Below, piece after piece: positions 7,626-15,621 of a stretch of DNA of 48,600 nucleotides. The position numbers and the translations under genes were made by a program. Numbering within the stretch: the stretch's first letter is position 1; every line of letters starts with the position of its first letter. The stretch comes from Thermoplasmata archaeon (GTDB lineage Archaea > Thermoplasmatota > Thermoplasmata > Lutacidiplasmatales > UBA184), in assembly GCA_027315455.1 (NCBI GenBank), contig DAHUXZ010000007.1, forward strand, positions 21,770 through 70,369, read 5' to 3'. A model generated the notes under the pieces. That model did not search any database. It saw only the letters and a list, made by a program, of their open reading frames with translations, and was not told where the DNA came from.

Positions 7626-9092
7626 ATGCGGCGGGCGTGGCGCCGCTCCCGACCTGACGACCCCGTTCGGCCTCTCCTCGCGGCGCTCGTTCTCGCCTTC
7701 CCGCTCCCCCTCTGGGCCGGCGGGGCGCCGGTGCTCCTCTTTTCCCGTCCCGCGGCGGCGGTCGGTGCCCTGGGGAGCGAGGTCCCTCCGGGGACCCGGG
7801 TCGTCGCCGCCACGGCGACGCTGGGCGACTACCTCGGCAGCCACGGCGCTAACGCGTTCTGGGGCGTCGAGTTCACCGACGATTCCACGCCGACGCGGGT
7901 GCTGGTCGCGGTCGGGGACTACCTCAACACCACGCCGATCAACTGGTTCCGGTTCGGAGGCGACGGGGCCGCGTACGACCCGACGACCGACACCGTGTAC
8001 TCCCCCCCGGCGAGCGGCTCGGGGACGTACGTCGCGAGCCCGGAGCAGCTGTGGAACCTCACCTGGTTCCGCAGCTTCTGCGAGTCCCGGTTGACCTGCT
8101 ACTGGCTCTCCTCGCTTCCCGGAGAGGAGAACGACACACGGGCCGCGGTGCACTACGCGAAGTGGTACCACAACGTGCTCGGCCTGGTGCCGACCCGTTG
8201 GGAGTTCGGCAACGAGCCGAGCCAGTGGACCGACTTCGGGATGAACATCACCACCTGGTCGACGACGGCCAACCTCCACCCGACCGCCCCGGGATATGCC
8301 GCGATGGTGCGCGCCTACGCCCGGGTCGTGGCGCGGTGGTTCCCGAACGACCAGTTCATCGGGCTCGAGGCCGCCTGCGCCTGCAACCGGCTCCTCGCCG
8401 AGGACACCGCCCAGACGGACGGCGCGACGATCGACTCGATGGCCTACCACAGCTACCCGACCATCGCCGGCTCGAACACCTCGCTGAGCCAGTTCTACGG
8501 CACGCTCGAGTCCCGAGCGAACATCACGACCTCCGCGGCGCGGTTCCGGACGAACGTCGCGCTCGGGTGCGGAACGTGCGGGAACATCCCCATCGACCTC
8601 GGGGAGTACCAGGCCGGGCCGTTCCACGCCTTCAGCCCGTTCACCCAGACCTACGCGGGGGCTCCGTGGATCGCGGCCTCGGCGATCCAGGCGCTCCAGC
8701 AGAACCTGTCGATGTTCACCGTCTTCGACTGGAACGCGCTCTACAACGCCTCCACGGCGAACGTGACGTGGGAGGGCAAGCTCTACCAGCGGATCCTCCC
8801 GAACCTGACGATGGGCAGCGACTACGCGGTGAACGTGGCCGCGCCGGGGGTCGGCGGGGTCGAGGCGGTCCTGACCGAGAACGGGACCCACGAGTCGCTG
8901 ATGATCGTGAACACGAACACGACGCAGGCCCTCAACCTCACCCTGACCCGTGCGCTGTTCCCCGTCGGGAGCCTCGGTTCGTTCTGGTCGTGGGCGCCGG
9001 GGCAGAGCCTGCCGACCGCCCACCGCAGCGTGCGGCTCGCCACGACGTATCTCCTCGCCGCGCAGGGGATCCTGCTCCTCGACAACTACTGA
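7626..9092 (+). CDS. Secreted putative glycoside hydrolase (clan GH-A-like)
   Basis: The 488-residue protein begins with a twin-Arg-containing charged segment and a hydrophobic stretch (LLAALVLAFPLPLWAGG), so it is exported or anchored. The body looks like a TIM-barrel glycosidase: WEFGNEPSQW puts the likely acid/base Glu at residue 197, AYHSYP follows, and IDLGEYQ puts a candidate nucleophile Glu at 327. The spacing and the NEP motif fit clan GH-A families such as GH39, GH79 or GH5, with a small C-terminal beta domain. There are about a dozen N-x-S/T sites, as expected for an extracellular archaeal glycoprotein. The frame is open from GTG 7497; ATG 7626 is chosen because it starts the signal-like segment. 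The family and substrate are not assigned. Confidence 0.65.
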   Translation: MRRAWRRSRPDDPVRPLLAALVLAFPLPLWAGGAPVLLFSRPAAAVGALGSEVPPGTRVVAATATLGDYLGSHGANAFWGVEFTDDSTPTRVLVAVGDYLNTTPINWFRFGGDGAAYDPTTDTVYSPPASGSGTYVASPEQLWNLTWFRSFCESRLTCYWLSSLPGEENDTRAAVHYAKWYHNVLGLVPTRWEFGNEPSQWTDFGMNITTWSTTANLHPTAPGYAAMVRAYARVVARWFPNDQFIGLEAACACNRLLAEDTAQTDGATIDSMAYHSYPTIAGSNTSLSQFYGTLESRANITTSAARFRTNVALGCGTCGNIPIDLGEYQAGPFHAFSPFTQTYAGAPWIAASAIQALQQNLSMFTVFDWNALYNASTANVTWEGKLYQRILPNLTMGSDYAVNVAAPGVGGVEAVLTENGTHESLMIVNTNTTQALNLTLTRALFPVGSLGSFWSWAPGQSLPTAHRSVRLATTYLLAAQGILLLDNY

Positions 9093-9260
9093 GCGCTACG
9101 CCGGCCGTTCGGTCTCCCGGCTCCGGAGAAGGCCAAAGGGCGCGCCGACGGACGACGGCCACCCTCCGCCGATGAGCGGCCACCGGGCGAAATCGGAAAG
9201 CTCGCACCCCCGGCCCCGCCGCGCCCTGCCGTGGACGAGCCGTGCCAACGCGGGAAAGGT

Positions 9261-9333
9261 GCGGGCACCGGGATTTGAACCCGGGTTATAGGCTTGGCAA
9301 GCCTATGTGATAACCAGACTACACTATGCCCGC
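9261..9333 (-). tRNA. tRNA-Gly (GCC anticodon)
   Basis: The minus strand reads a 73-nt cloverleaf. The acceptor stem is GCGGGCA with TGCCCGC, the D arm contains the GGTTATC loop, the anticodon stem TAGGC/GCCTA encloses the loop TTGCCAA with anticodon GCC, and the T arm is CCGGGTTCAAATCCCGG. No intron is present and CCA is not encoded. Glycine GGC is likely a frequent codon in this GC-rich genome. A TATA element at 9379-9386 could serve it with a short precursor leader. Confidence 0.96.
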
Positions 9334-9378
9334 GCCGCGTGGGGGGTCCCGGACCGGCGGCGTGCCACTGGGTCTCTC

Positions 9379-9386
9379 CATATAAG
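9379..9386. promoter_or_regulatory. TATA element between tRNA-Gly and trmI
   Basis: CATATAAG is nearly symmetrical. On the minus strand it would start tRNA-Gly with a leader of about 24 nt. For trmI a second TATA (GTTATAGG, 9415-9422) is better placed, about 49 nt before its ATG. Confidence 0.5.
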
Positions 9387-9467
9387 GGATGCTCCGGAAC
9401 GGCCCCGGCTCCGCGTTATAGGCGCCTCGCGCCCTTCCCGCGGAACCGGGGGCCGGCCCCCGCACCG

Positions 9468-10244
9468 ATGGATCCGCTCAGGGAAGGGGAAACGGTCGTC
9501 CTGCGGCGCCGGGAGGGGCGAACGCTCCTCGTCGAGCTGCGGCCCGGACCGCAGGCGATCGAGGGCCAGGGGGTCCTCGACCTCGGCCCGCAGATCGGGG
9601 CGCTCCCCGGCGCCACGGTGCGCTGGGCCGGGGCGGAGTACGTCCTCCTCCGCCCGACGCTCGCCGACCTTCTCGGCCAGCTGCGGCGTCGCGCGCAGAT
9701 CGTCACGCCGAAGGACGCGATGTACCTCCTCTACCTCGCCGGTGTCGGCCCGGGAAGCCGCGTCGCCGAGAGCGGCGCAGGGAGCGGCGCGCTCACGACG
9801 GTGCTCGCCCACGCCGTAGGTCCGACCGGCCGGGTCTACTCCTACGACCGACGGGCCGATTTCCTCGACGTCGCCCGCCGCAACGTCGCGCGGAGCGGGC
9901 TTGCCGACCGGGTCGAGTTCCGGGAGCGGGACGTGGCGAGAGAGGGGCTCGACGAGACGGAGCTCGACAGTGTGCTCCTCGACCTGCCGGAGCCCTGGGA
10001 GGTCGTCCCCCGGGCCCTGGGCGCGATCCGGCCGGGAGGGGCGATCGCGGCGTACGTCCCGACGTATAACCAGCTCGAGCGGACCGTGCTCGCCTTCCGC
10101 GCCGCCCGGCTCGAGGAGGTCCAGAGCGTCGAGCTGCTCGAACGGGCGCTCCACGTGGGCGAGGGCGGGACCCGGCCCGAGTTCGAGATGCTCGGCCACA
10201 CGGGGTTCCTGGCGTCCGGCCGGAGGGTCGTCGGACCGTGGTGA
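9468..10244 (+). CDS. trmI: tRNA (adenine-N1)-methyltransferase TrmI
   Basis: The 258-residue product is a class I SAM methyltransferase of the TrmI family, which makes m1A57/m1A58 in the T loop of archaeal tRNA. After an N-terminal beta domain (residues 1-70) comes QIVTPKD, SAM motif I ESGAGSGALT (101-110), the acidic YSYDRR strand, and DLPEPW (172-177), in which Asp172 occupies the catalytic position. The C-terminal YVPTYNQLERT helix is also typical. ATG 9468 gives a normal-length enzyme; the frame continues upstream through the tRNA region but is not coding there. The stop overlaps the next gene by 7 nt. Its position beside a tRNA gene is probably coincidental. Confidence 0.92.
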   Translation: MDPLREGETVVLRRREGRTLLVELRPGPQAIEGQGVLDLGPQIGALPGATVRWAGAEYVLLRPTLADLLGQLRRRAQIVTPKDAMYLLYLAGVGPGSRVAESGAGSGALTTVLAHAVGPTGRVYSYDRRADFLDVARRNVARSGLADRVEFRERDVAREGLDETELDSVLLDLPEPWEVVPRALGAIRPGGAIAAYVPTYNQLERTVLAFRAARLEEVQSVELLERALHVGEGGTRPEFEMLGHTGFLASGRRVVGPW

Positions 10245-10993
10245 GCGGGGCGGTCGCCATCGGGGGGTTCGTCGGGGTCCTCCTCTCCGGCGCGTTCGTC
10301 TACTGGGAGGTCGGACGGTTCGCCGCCCCGCAGGTGCCGCAGTCGCTGTTCGACGAGCGCCGCGAGCTGTTCGCCTACACCGCGGGCCTCTTCGTGGGAG
10401 TGCCGATCGCGTTCGTCTACCTGTTGCTCACCGTGGCGGCCGCGAACGGCGCCCTGGTCGCCGCGATCGTCGACCTCGCGATCCTCGTTGCGGCGACGGA
10501 GGTCGCCGCGTGGGCGCTTCAGCGCAGCCGGTATTTCGGCCGGGGCGAGGCGACCCCGCTCTACGCTCTCGGCTTCCGTTCGGCGGTGGGCGGGATCGTG
10601 GTCGTGGCCGCGGTCGCGGGGTACCTGGGCGGCCCGACGCTCTCCGCCCTCGGCCTCGCCGCGATGGCGACGCAGTCGCTCGCGCTCGTCGCCCTCCAGG
10701 TCGGCGGGGCGCTCCTGTCGATCCCGCGCGCCGTCTGGGCCCCGTCGGCCCGCGGCGGACCGCTCTCGGGGGCGGCGGTCGGGGCCGCGGCGTACGGCGT
10801 CCTCGTCCTCGGCAGCACCCTCGGGCCCGAGGGGGCGATCGCCGCAGCCCTCCTCATCCTCGCCGGCGAGACGGGCGCGTACCGGCGCCTGCGCCGCCGC
10901 ATCCTGGACCCGCGGCTCGCGTCCGCGGAAGGTGCGGGCGGGGAAGGGGTTCCCGCGGTCGAGCGCGGGGGGTTCCGTCGGACCGATCGCTGA
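10238..10993 (+). CDS. Multi-pass membrane protein of unknown function
   Basis: The 251-residue product is hydrophobic over most of its length, with about six or seven predicted membrane helices (for example near residues 5-22, 47-67, 70-92, 110-130, 138-160, 180-200 and 200-218), and a hydrophilic Gly/Arg tail of about 35 residues. I recognise no family motif. It starts inside the end of trmI (GTG, 7-nt overlap), so it is co-transcribed and translationally coupled with the methyltransferase, but no functional link follows from that. The 3' end converges on the next gene with 10 nt between them. Confidence 0.6.
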   Translation: MVSGAVAIGGFVGVLLSGAFVYWEVGRFAAPQVPQSLFDERRELFAYTAGLFVGVPIAFVYLLLTVAAANGALVAAIVDLAILVAATEVAAWALQRSRYFGRGEATPLYALGFRSAVGGIVVVAAVAGYLGGPTLSALGLAAMATQSLALVALQVGGALLSIPRAVWAPSARGGPLSGAAVGAAAYGVLVLGSTLGPEGAIAAALLILAGETGAYRRLRRRILDPRLASAEGAGGEGVPAVERGGFRRTDR

Positions 10994-11003
10994 CCGGGGG
11001 CCC

Positions 11004-11474
11004 TTACGGGAGCCCCGTGATCAGGCGGATGTTCATCAGGAGCGAGAACATCAGCCAGATGCTGAGCACGACGAGCACGACGTTCACCCAGCGGTCCGCG
11101 ACGACCCAGCGGACGTCCTCCGGGCGGCCCGAGGCGGGGTTCTGAAGCCCCCAGTGGAGCTTGATCCCGGCGCCGCCGCCGAGGAAGAACAGCCCGATCG
11201 TCCAGATGACCTGCGCGGCGAGGATCGCGTTCGCGTCCGCGGCCGGGAAGCCCGTGCAGCTCGAGGGGGTCGTGAGACAGCCACCGGGGATGTTGCCCCA
11301 GGCGACGGCGATCAGCGTCCCGACGAACAGGAGGACGAATCCGATGATCCGGCCCCACAGCGCGAGCAGGGGGATGATCGCCGCCCGGGGTACGAGGGGC
11401 TGCGCAGCGGTCGGCATCCAGACGGGCGGGGGGGCCGCAGGGGAAGGTGGCGCGGGCGGCAGAGAGCTCGCCAT
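11004..11474 (-). CDS. Small membrane protein with Pro-rich N terminus
   Basis: The 156-residue product starts with a Pro/Ala-rich cytoplasmic-type segment (SSLPPAPPSPAAPPP) followed by about three or four membrane helices: LLALWGRIIGFVLLFVGTL, an AQVIWTIGLFFLGGGAG segment and VNVVLVVLSIWLMFSLL. One loop contains two Cys (GGCLTTPSSCTG) that could form an extracytoplasmic disulfide. I recognise no family. ATG 11474 is chosen because a TATA element lies about 28 nt upstream on the same strand and the frame above it is not protein-like. It is divergent from the DUF3198-like membrane protein gene. Confidence 0.6.
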   Translation of the reverse strand: MASSLPPAPPSPAAPPPVWMPTAAQPLVPRAAIIPLLALWGRIIGFVLLFVGTLIAVAWGNIPGGCLTTPSSCTGFPAADANAILAAQVIWTIGLFFLGGGAGIKLHWGLQNPASGRPEDVRWVVADRWVNVVLVVLSIWLMFSLLMNIRLITGLP

Positions 11475-11499
11475 GCATACCTGTCCGTCGGAAGTCCGT

Positions 11500-11505
11500 C
11501 TTAAT
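11500..11505 (-). promoter_or_regulatory. TATA-like element of the Pro-rich membrane protein gene
   Basis: The minus strand reads ATTAAG, centred about 28 nt before ATG 11474. It gives a leaderless transcript and supports that start. Confidence 0.5.
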
Positions 11506-11610
11506 CCTTCCCCTGAGGCGGAAAGTCCGCCCCGGGAGCTTCCGGGCCGCTCCCGCGGGGCCGACGACCCGTCCAAAACTTCATAGGAGGCGGGACCTCC
11601 CGACCCCGAC

Positions 11611-12036
11611 ATGGCCCAGGAGGCGGAGGCGGTCCCGTTCAGCACCCACCTCCGCCGCTCCCTGCGGCAGCAGCGGTTCCTGCTCTCCGGCGTGGTGCTC
11701 GCCGCGGGCATCCTCCTCACGGTGCTCGCGATCGGGGACTTCACCCCGCTCTCCTCCACCGGGCCGTTCCCGGCGATCAACGCCGTCACGGACACGGCGA
11801 ACGCGAACTACAACCTCGTCTTCGTCATCGTCGGCCCGATCGTCATCATCATCGGGGGCTACCTGGTCGGGGCGTACTACCTCGCCCGCCACCGGTTCGA
11901 GCACCTGATGAAGACGAAGAGCAAGGCCGAGTTCCTCCGGAACCTGCCCGAGGTCGAGGACCTTCTCTGGGACCTCACCCCGACCGACGAGCTCCGCTAC
12001 GAGGAGAAGAAGGTCGAGCTGCGCATCCGGCGGTAG
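11611..12036 (+). CDS. Two-helix membrane protein, probably DUF3198 family
   Basis: The 141-residue product has two clear membrane helices (LLSGVVLAAGILLTVLAIG, residues about 24-42, and LVFVIVGPIVIIIGGYLVGAYYLA, about 68-91) joined by an external loop, and a charged C-terminal domain containing AEFLRNLPEVEDLLWDLT. That arrangement fits DUF3198, a family I know from Thermoplasmata; the assignment is from memory and not verified. The charged tail looks like a cytoplasmic interaction domain. A weak TATA (TTCATAGG, 11580-11587) lies about 28 nt before the ATG. Confidence 0.6.
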   Translation: MAQEAEAVPFSTHLRRSLRQQRFLLSGVVLAAGILLTVLAIGDFTPLSSTGPFPAINAVTDTANANYNLVFVIVGPIVIIIGGYLVGAYYLARHRFEHLMKTKSKAEFLRNLPEVEDLLWDLTPTDELRYEEKKVELRIRR

Positions 12037-12050
12037 GGGCCGGGCGTCGG

Positions 12051-12059
12051 GTTAAGTAC
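12051..12059 (+). promoter_or_regulatory. TATA-like element of the GNAT gene
   Basis: GTTAAGTAC lies 25 nt (centre) before ATG 12080, predicting a leaderless transcript. Confidence 0.55.
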
Positions 12060-12079
12060 CGCGGTCCGGTGAACGCCCC

Positions 12080-12988
12080 ATGGCCGTCGCCTCGCCGAAG
12101 GGAGCCGACGCGTTCCGCTTCCGCCGGCTCGGGAAGCCGGAGGAGTTCCGCACCGTCGAGGAGATCCAGCGGGCAGCGTTCGGCCTCGGGACCGAGGCGC
12201 CCGTCCCCGGCTCGCTCCAGCGGGCCGTCCAGGACCACGGCGGCCTCGTTCTCGGGGCGTTCACCGACATCTACCTCGCCGCCTGCGCGGTCGGGTTCCT
12301 CGGGTGGGACGGGACTACCCTCTACCACTACTCCCACCTCCTGGCCGTCCGTCCCGAGTACCAGAACCACCAGCTCGGCTTCCGCCTCAAGTCGTTCCAG
12401 CGGGACGAGGTCCTGGGGCAGGGCCTCTCCGAGATCCGATGGACGTACGACCCGCTCTCTAGCCGGTTGGCCCATCTTTACCTGCGTCGGCTCGGCGCCG
12501 AGGTCACGGGCTACCTCCTTCACCACTTCGGCCGGCTCGCCACGTCGCGCGACGAGGGCCTCGAGACGGACCGCGTCTCCGTGACCTGGACCCTCGCCGC
12601 GCCGCGGGTCGAGGACCGTCTCGCCGGCCGGCGGCCGGCCCGGGGGGAGGACGAGGCGCGCTGGACGGCGGCCACGGCGATCGTCGAGACCGAGCCCGGG
12701 GACAGCGGCATCCGCCGGCCGACCGCGGTCGCCGAGCCGTCGTCGCCGACGGCCCACCTCGAGGTGCCGTTCGACCTCGACCTGGTCCGGACGCACGAAC
12801 CCGGTTCCCTGCGGACCTGGCGGCACGCCGTGCGCGACGCGTTCCGGCTGTCGCTGGACCTCGGGTACCGGGTCGACGACTTCCTGGTGGTCACGGCCGA
12901 GCACGAGCGCCGTGGCTTCTACCTCCTCACGCGGGGGGCGCCCGGGGCCGCAGCCCCGGCCGCCGGCCCGCGGGTGAAAGAGGGATAA
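12080..12988 (+). CDS. GNAT-fold acetyltransferase-like protein (COG3375-like)
   Basis: The 302-residue protein has an N-terminal GNAT region: a VEEIQRAAFG helix, GLVLGAFTD strand, SHLLAVRPEYQNHQLGFRLKSFQRDE carrying the acetyl-CoA loop (QNHQLG in place of the usual Q/RxxGxG/A), and IRWTYDPLSSRLAHLYLRRLGA. The last 120 residues are a separate alpha/beta part rich in charged residues. This architecture resembles predicted acetyltransferases of COG3375, whose substrates are unknown. The second Gly of the acetyl-CoA loop is replaced, so catalytic competence is uncertain. The TAA stop forms part of the next gene's TATA element. Confidence 0.7.
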   Translation: MAVASPKGADAFRFRRLGKPEEFRTVEEIQRAAFGLGTEAPVPGSLQRAVQDHGGLVLGAFTDIYLAACAVGFLGWDGTTLYHYSHLLAVRPEYQNHQLGFRLKSFQRDEVLGQGLSEIRWTYDPLSSRLAHLYLRRLGAEVTGYLLHHFGRLATSRDEGLETDRVSVTWTLAAPRVEDRLAGRRPARGEDEARWTAATAIVETEPGDSGIRRPTAVAEPSSPTAHLEVPFDLDLVRTHEPGSLRTWRHAVRDAFRLSLDLGYRVDDFLVVTAEHERRGFYLLTRGAPGAAAPAAGPRVKEG

Positions 12989-12990
12989 GC
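12984..12990 (+). promoter_or_regulatory. TATA-like element of the DUF4129 gene, overlapping the GNAT stop codon
   Basis: GATAAGC spans the TAA stop (12986-12988) of the GNAT gene and ends about 26 nt before ATG 13017. Confidence 0.5.
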
Positions 12991-13016
12991 GACCGGCCGG
13001 CTGGGAGCGGGCCGGC

Positions 13017-13919
13017 ATGGTGCGCCGTAGACCCCCGCCCGCGACCGCGACCCGGACCGTCGCCCTCGTCCTCCTGGCCGCCGTCGGGATCGGCGGGGCC
13101 GCGGCGCTTCTGTCCACCTCGACCCCGGCGACGGCGCCGACGGCGCCCACGCCGCTTCCCGGGGTGAGCGCCAGCGCCGTGCTCTGGGGGTGCGCCGCCC
13201 TTCTCCTCCTCCTCCTCGGCTACCTGGTCATCGCGCGTCTACGCTCGGGCCGCTCGCGTACCCCGCTCGGCCTCGTGGTTCCGTTCCTCGTGGCGTTCCT
13301 CGTCGCGATCGCCTTCCTGGTCGCCGTGCGCTACATCGTGCCGTCGCAGCCGCCGGCCCCCGAGCCGATCTCCGGCAACAACACGACCACGGGCGGAACG
13401 GGGACCTCGCCCGTGATGAACCGGACGAACAACACGACGCTGACCCACGGTTCCCTGGTCCCCGGCGCCCCGCCGTGGATCGACTACCTCCTGATGGGCG
13501 GAGCCGTGGCGATCGCGATCCTCGTCTTCGCCGTTCCGCGCCTGCGCGAGGCCCGCGAGGACGCCGCGCCGCCGGGAGACGCGGTCCGGGCCCGGGCCGC
13601 GGCCCGGTTCCGCGAGGCGCTCGACGCCCTCGACGAGGGAGCCGCCGCGGAGCCTCGGGCGGTCGTCATCGCCCTCTACGCCCGCCTGCTCGGCGAGATC
13701 GAGTCCCGGACCCCCGGGCTCGAGACCCGGACCCCCCGTGAGATCGAACGGTTCACCGTCGACCGGCTCGGCATCGCGCGCGGGCCGGCGCGGACCCTCA
13801 CCGAGGTCTTCGAGGAGGCGCGCTACTCGAGCCATCCCCTCTCCCCGGCGTCCGTCGAGCGCGCCCGTGCGGCGCTCCGGGCGGCCCTGAGCGGCCTCGG
13901 GGGGGGGCCGCCGGCATGA
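13017..13919 (+). CDS. Membrane protein with C-terminal DUF4129 domain
   Basis: The 300-residue protein has about four membrane helices (near residues 13-33, 50-76, 84-105 and 158-178), an extracytoplasmic loop with several N-x-T sites between the last two, and a C-terminal cytoplasmic DUF4129 domain. The domain shows AVVIALYARLLGEIESR, TPREIERF and FEEARYSSHPLSP, the usual conserved elements. DUF4129 proteins accompany MoxR ATPases, DUF58 proteins and transglutaminase-like proteins in clusters thought to act in envelope protein assembly or folding. Here the small membrane protein, DUF58 protein and another membrane protein follow with overlapping or touching starts. No transglutaminase domain is seen in this protein. 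Confidence 0.8.
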   Translation: MVRRRPPPATATRTVALVLLAAVGIGGAAALLSTSTPATAPTAPTPLPGVSASAVLWGCAALLLLLLGYLVIARLRSGRSRTPLGLVVPFLVAFLVAIAFLVAVRYIVPSQPPAPEPISGNNTTTGGTGTSPVMNRTNNTTLTHGSLVPGAPPWIDYLLMGGAVAIAILVFAVPRLREAREDAAPPGDAVRARAAARFREALDALDEGAAAEPRAVVIALYARLLGEIESRTPGLETRTPREIERFTVDRLGIARGPARTLTEVFEEARYSSHPLSPASVERARAALRAALSGLGGGPPA

Positions 13920-14326
13920 GCGCGGACCGGACCGAGGTCGCCCTGGTCGCGACGGCCGTGGCCGGGGGGGCGATCGCCGTCGCCGCGGTCTCCGACCCCG
14001 GGGTCGCGACGGCCGGCGGGGTCGTCGGCCTCCTCGCGGTCCTCGGCCTCCTGGCCCGGGAGGCCCTGCGCTCGATACGGACCGCTCCGGAGCCGGCTCC
14101 GCCCGCCTCCTCGGACGACCCGCTCGTCGCCTTCCGGGCGGCGATCGCCGGCTCGATCGTGCAGCGGGACCGCGTCCTCGCGACGCTCGCCCGCATCGAC
14201 CACGCCCGGGGCAGCGCCGTCGCGACCCTCTCCCCGTCGGAGGCGGCCCGCCTCGAACGGGTCCCGCCCGAGGAGTTCCGGTCGTGGCTCCGGCGCGAGA
14301 TCGAACGGCGGGAGGCGGAGGCGTGA
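13916..14326 (+). CDS. Small membrane protein in the MoxR/DUF58 cluster
   Basis: The 136-residue product has two adjacent hydrophobic segments (near residues 7-25 and 30-50) followed by a charged helical C-terminal region that ends in LRREIERREAEA. No family is recognised. Its ATG overlaps the DUF4129 stop (ATGA) and its stop overlaps the DUF58 start (GTGA), so translation of all three is coupled. By position it is likely a structural partner of the DUF58 and DUF4129 membrane proteins; this is inference. Confidence 0.65.
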   Translation: MSADRTEVALVATAVAGGAIAVAAVSDPGVATAGGVVGLLAVLGLLAREALRSIRTAPEPAPPASSDDPLVAFRAAIAGSIVQRDRVLATLARIDHARGSAVATLSPSEAARLERVPPEEFRSWLRREIERREAEA

Positions 14327-15621
14327 GCGGGGCCGAGGGGACCGAGACGGTCGTGCGCCGGCGGGCCCCGGCGGCGCTCCTCCTCGCGGCCGGCGGGCTG
14401 CTCGCGCTCGGCGCGGTCGCGCTGCGCAGCCCCGTGCCCCTGTTCCTCGCCCTTCCGCTCCTGCTGGCGCCGGCGCTCGCCGCCTTCTCCTCCCCGCCGC
14501 CGGGGGAACGGGCTGAGCTGACGTGGAGCGTGGCGGGCGACGGGGCGGCGGTCCGCCTCGAGGGGACGCTGCGCCTTTCCGCCGGGACCGACCCGCGCTC
14601 GCTGACCGTGCGCTTCTACCGGCCCGAGCCGCTCGAGGAGGTGGCGCCGACCGAGGTCCGGGGCGAGGACGGCGCCGTGGGGTTCACGACCCACTGGCGG
14701 GCGCCCTATCCGTGCCTCGCCGTCGTGCCGCTGCCCGAGGTCCTCTGGGTCGACCCGCTCGGGCTCGCCGAGCGCCGGCTCCACGTCGAGGGACGGTCGC
14801 TCCGCGTCGAGCGCTTCCCCCCCGAGGTCCGCCGGCTCTCCGCCGTTCGCCTGCGGCGGACGACGCCGCTCCCCGGAGAGGTCCGCGCCCGGGCGCTCGG
14901 CCCGTCGGGCGAGTTCTTCACCCTGCGCGCCGCGGCGGGGGGGGACCCGGTGCGGCGCATCAACTGGCGGGCCTCGGCGCGCGAGGGACGACTGCTGGTG
15001 AACGAATACTCGGTCGAACGCACCGGCGATATCCTCCTGGTCCTTGACCTGAGGCCGACGTCGCTCGGGGCGGAGCGCGACGCCGCGCTCCTCGCGCTCT
15101 CGGCGTCGGCCGCGCTCGGGATCGCCACCGGCTTCCTGTCGGAGAAGGCCCGCGTCGGGCTCGCCCTCTACGACGAGTTCCTCAGCGCGATCCCCCTCGG
15201 GTCGGGGCGGCTCCAGCGTCACCGCATCGCCCGGGCGCTCACGGGGGTCCGGCTCGGGACGGCGGCCGGTCCCTCCGAGCGCCTCGCGGTATCGTTGCGG
15301 CGCTACTTTCCCCCGGGGGTCACGACGGTCCTGTTCACCTCGCTCGCCGACGATGACGGCGGCCTTCTCCTCTCCCACCTGCGCCGCCGCGGGTTCCCCG
15401 TCGCGGTGCTGAGCCCGTCGCCGATCCCCCTGCTCGTTCCGGCCGGGCGCGCGCGAACCGAGGACGACGCGCTCGCGACACGCCTGCTGACCCTCGCCCG
15501 TCGCCAGCGGATCGCGGACACCTGGCGCGAGGCGCCGGTCGTCGACTGGGACGAGTACTGGTCCCTCTCCGGATTCGTCCGTTTCCTTTCGACGCCGGTG
15601 CTCGAGCGGAGGCGCTCGTAA
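14323..15621 (+). CDS. DUF58 domain protein
   Basis: The 432-residue protein has two N-terminal membrane helices (residues about 15-33 and 36-55), a beta-rich middle part, and the DUF58 core with GDPVRRINWRASAREGRLLV near residue 210 followed by LLVLDLRP, a von Willebrand A-like fold. The DUF58 motif normally reads GDxxRxIxWxAxA, which is met. Members sit beside MoxR ATPases, which are thought to remodel or activate the VWA-type partner. GTG 14323 was chosen because it overlaps the previous stop. The TAA stop overlaps the ATG of the next gene (TAATG). Confidence 0.85.
   Translation: MSGAEGTETVVRRRAPAALLLAAGGLLALGAVALRSPVPLFLALPLLLAPALAAFSSPPPGERAELTWSVAGDGAAVRLEGTLRLSAGTDPRSLTVRFYRPEPLEEVAPTEVRGEDGAVGFTTHWRAPYPCLAVVPLPEVLWVDPLGLAERRLHVEGRSLRVERFPPEVRRLSAVRLRRTTPLPGEVRARALGPSGEFFTLRAAAGGDPVRRINWRASAREGRLLVNEYSVERTGDILLVLDLRPTSLGAERDAALLALSASAALGIATGFLSEKARVGLALYDEFLSAIPLGSGRLQRHRIARALTGVRLGTAAGPSERLAVSLRRYFPPGVTTVLFTSLADDDGGLLLSHLRRRGFPVAVLSPSPIPLLVPAGRARTEDDALATRLLTLARRQRIADTWREAPVVDWDEYWSLSGFVRFLSTPVLERRRS

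Noticed and set aside
7457-7657. 66-codon frame directly downstream of a TATA element
   Set aside because: The product is Pro/Arg/Ala-rich with no recognisable feature. It is not listed as a gene, but its position is noted in the findings.
9294-9467. N-terminal extension of the TrmI gene
   Set aside because: The frame runs through tRNA-Gly and two TATA elements; TrmI family sequence begins at ATG 9468.
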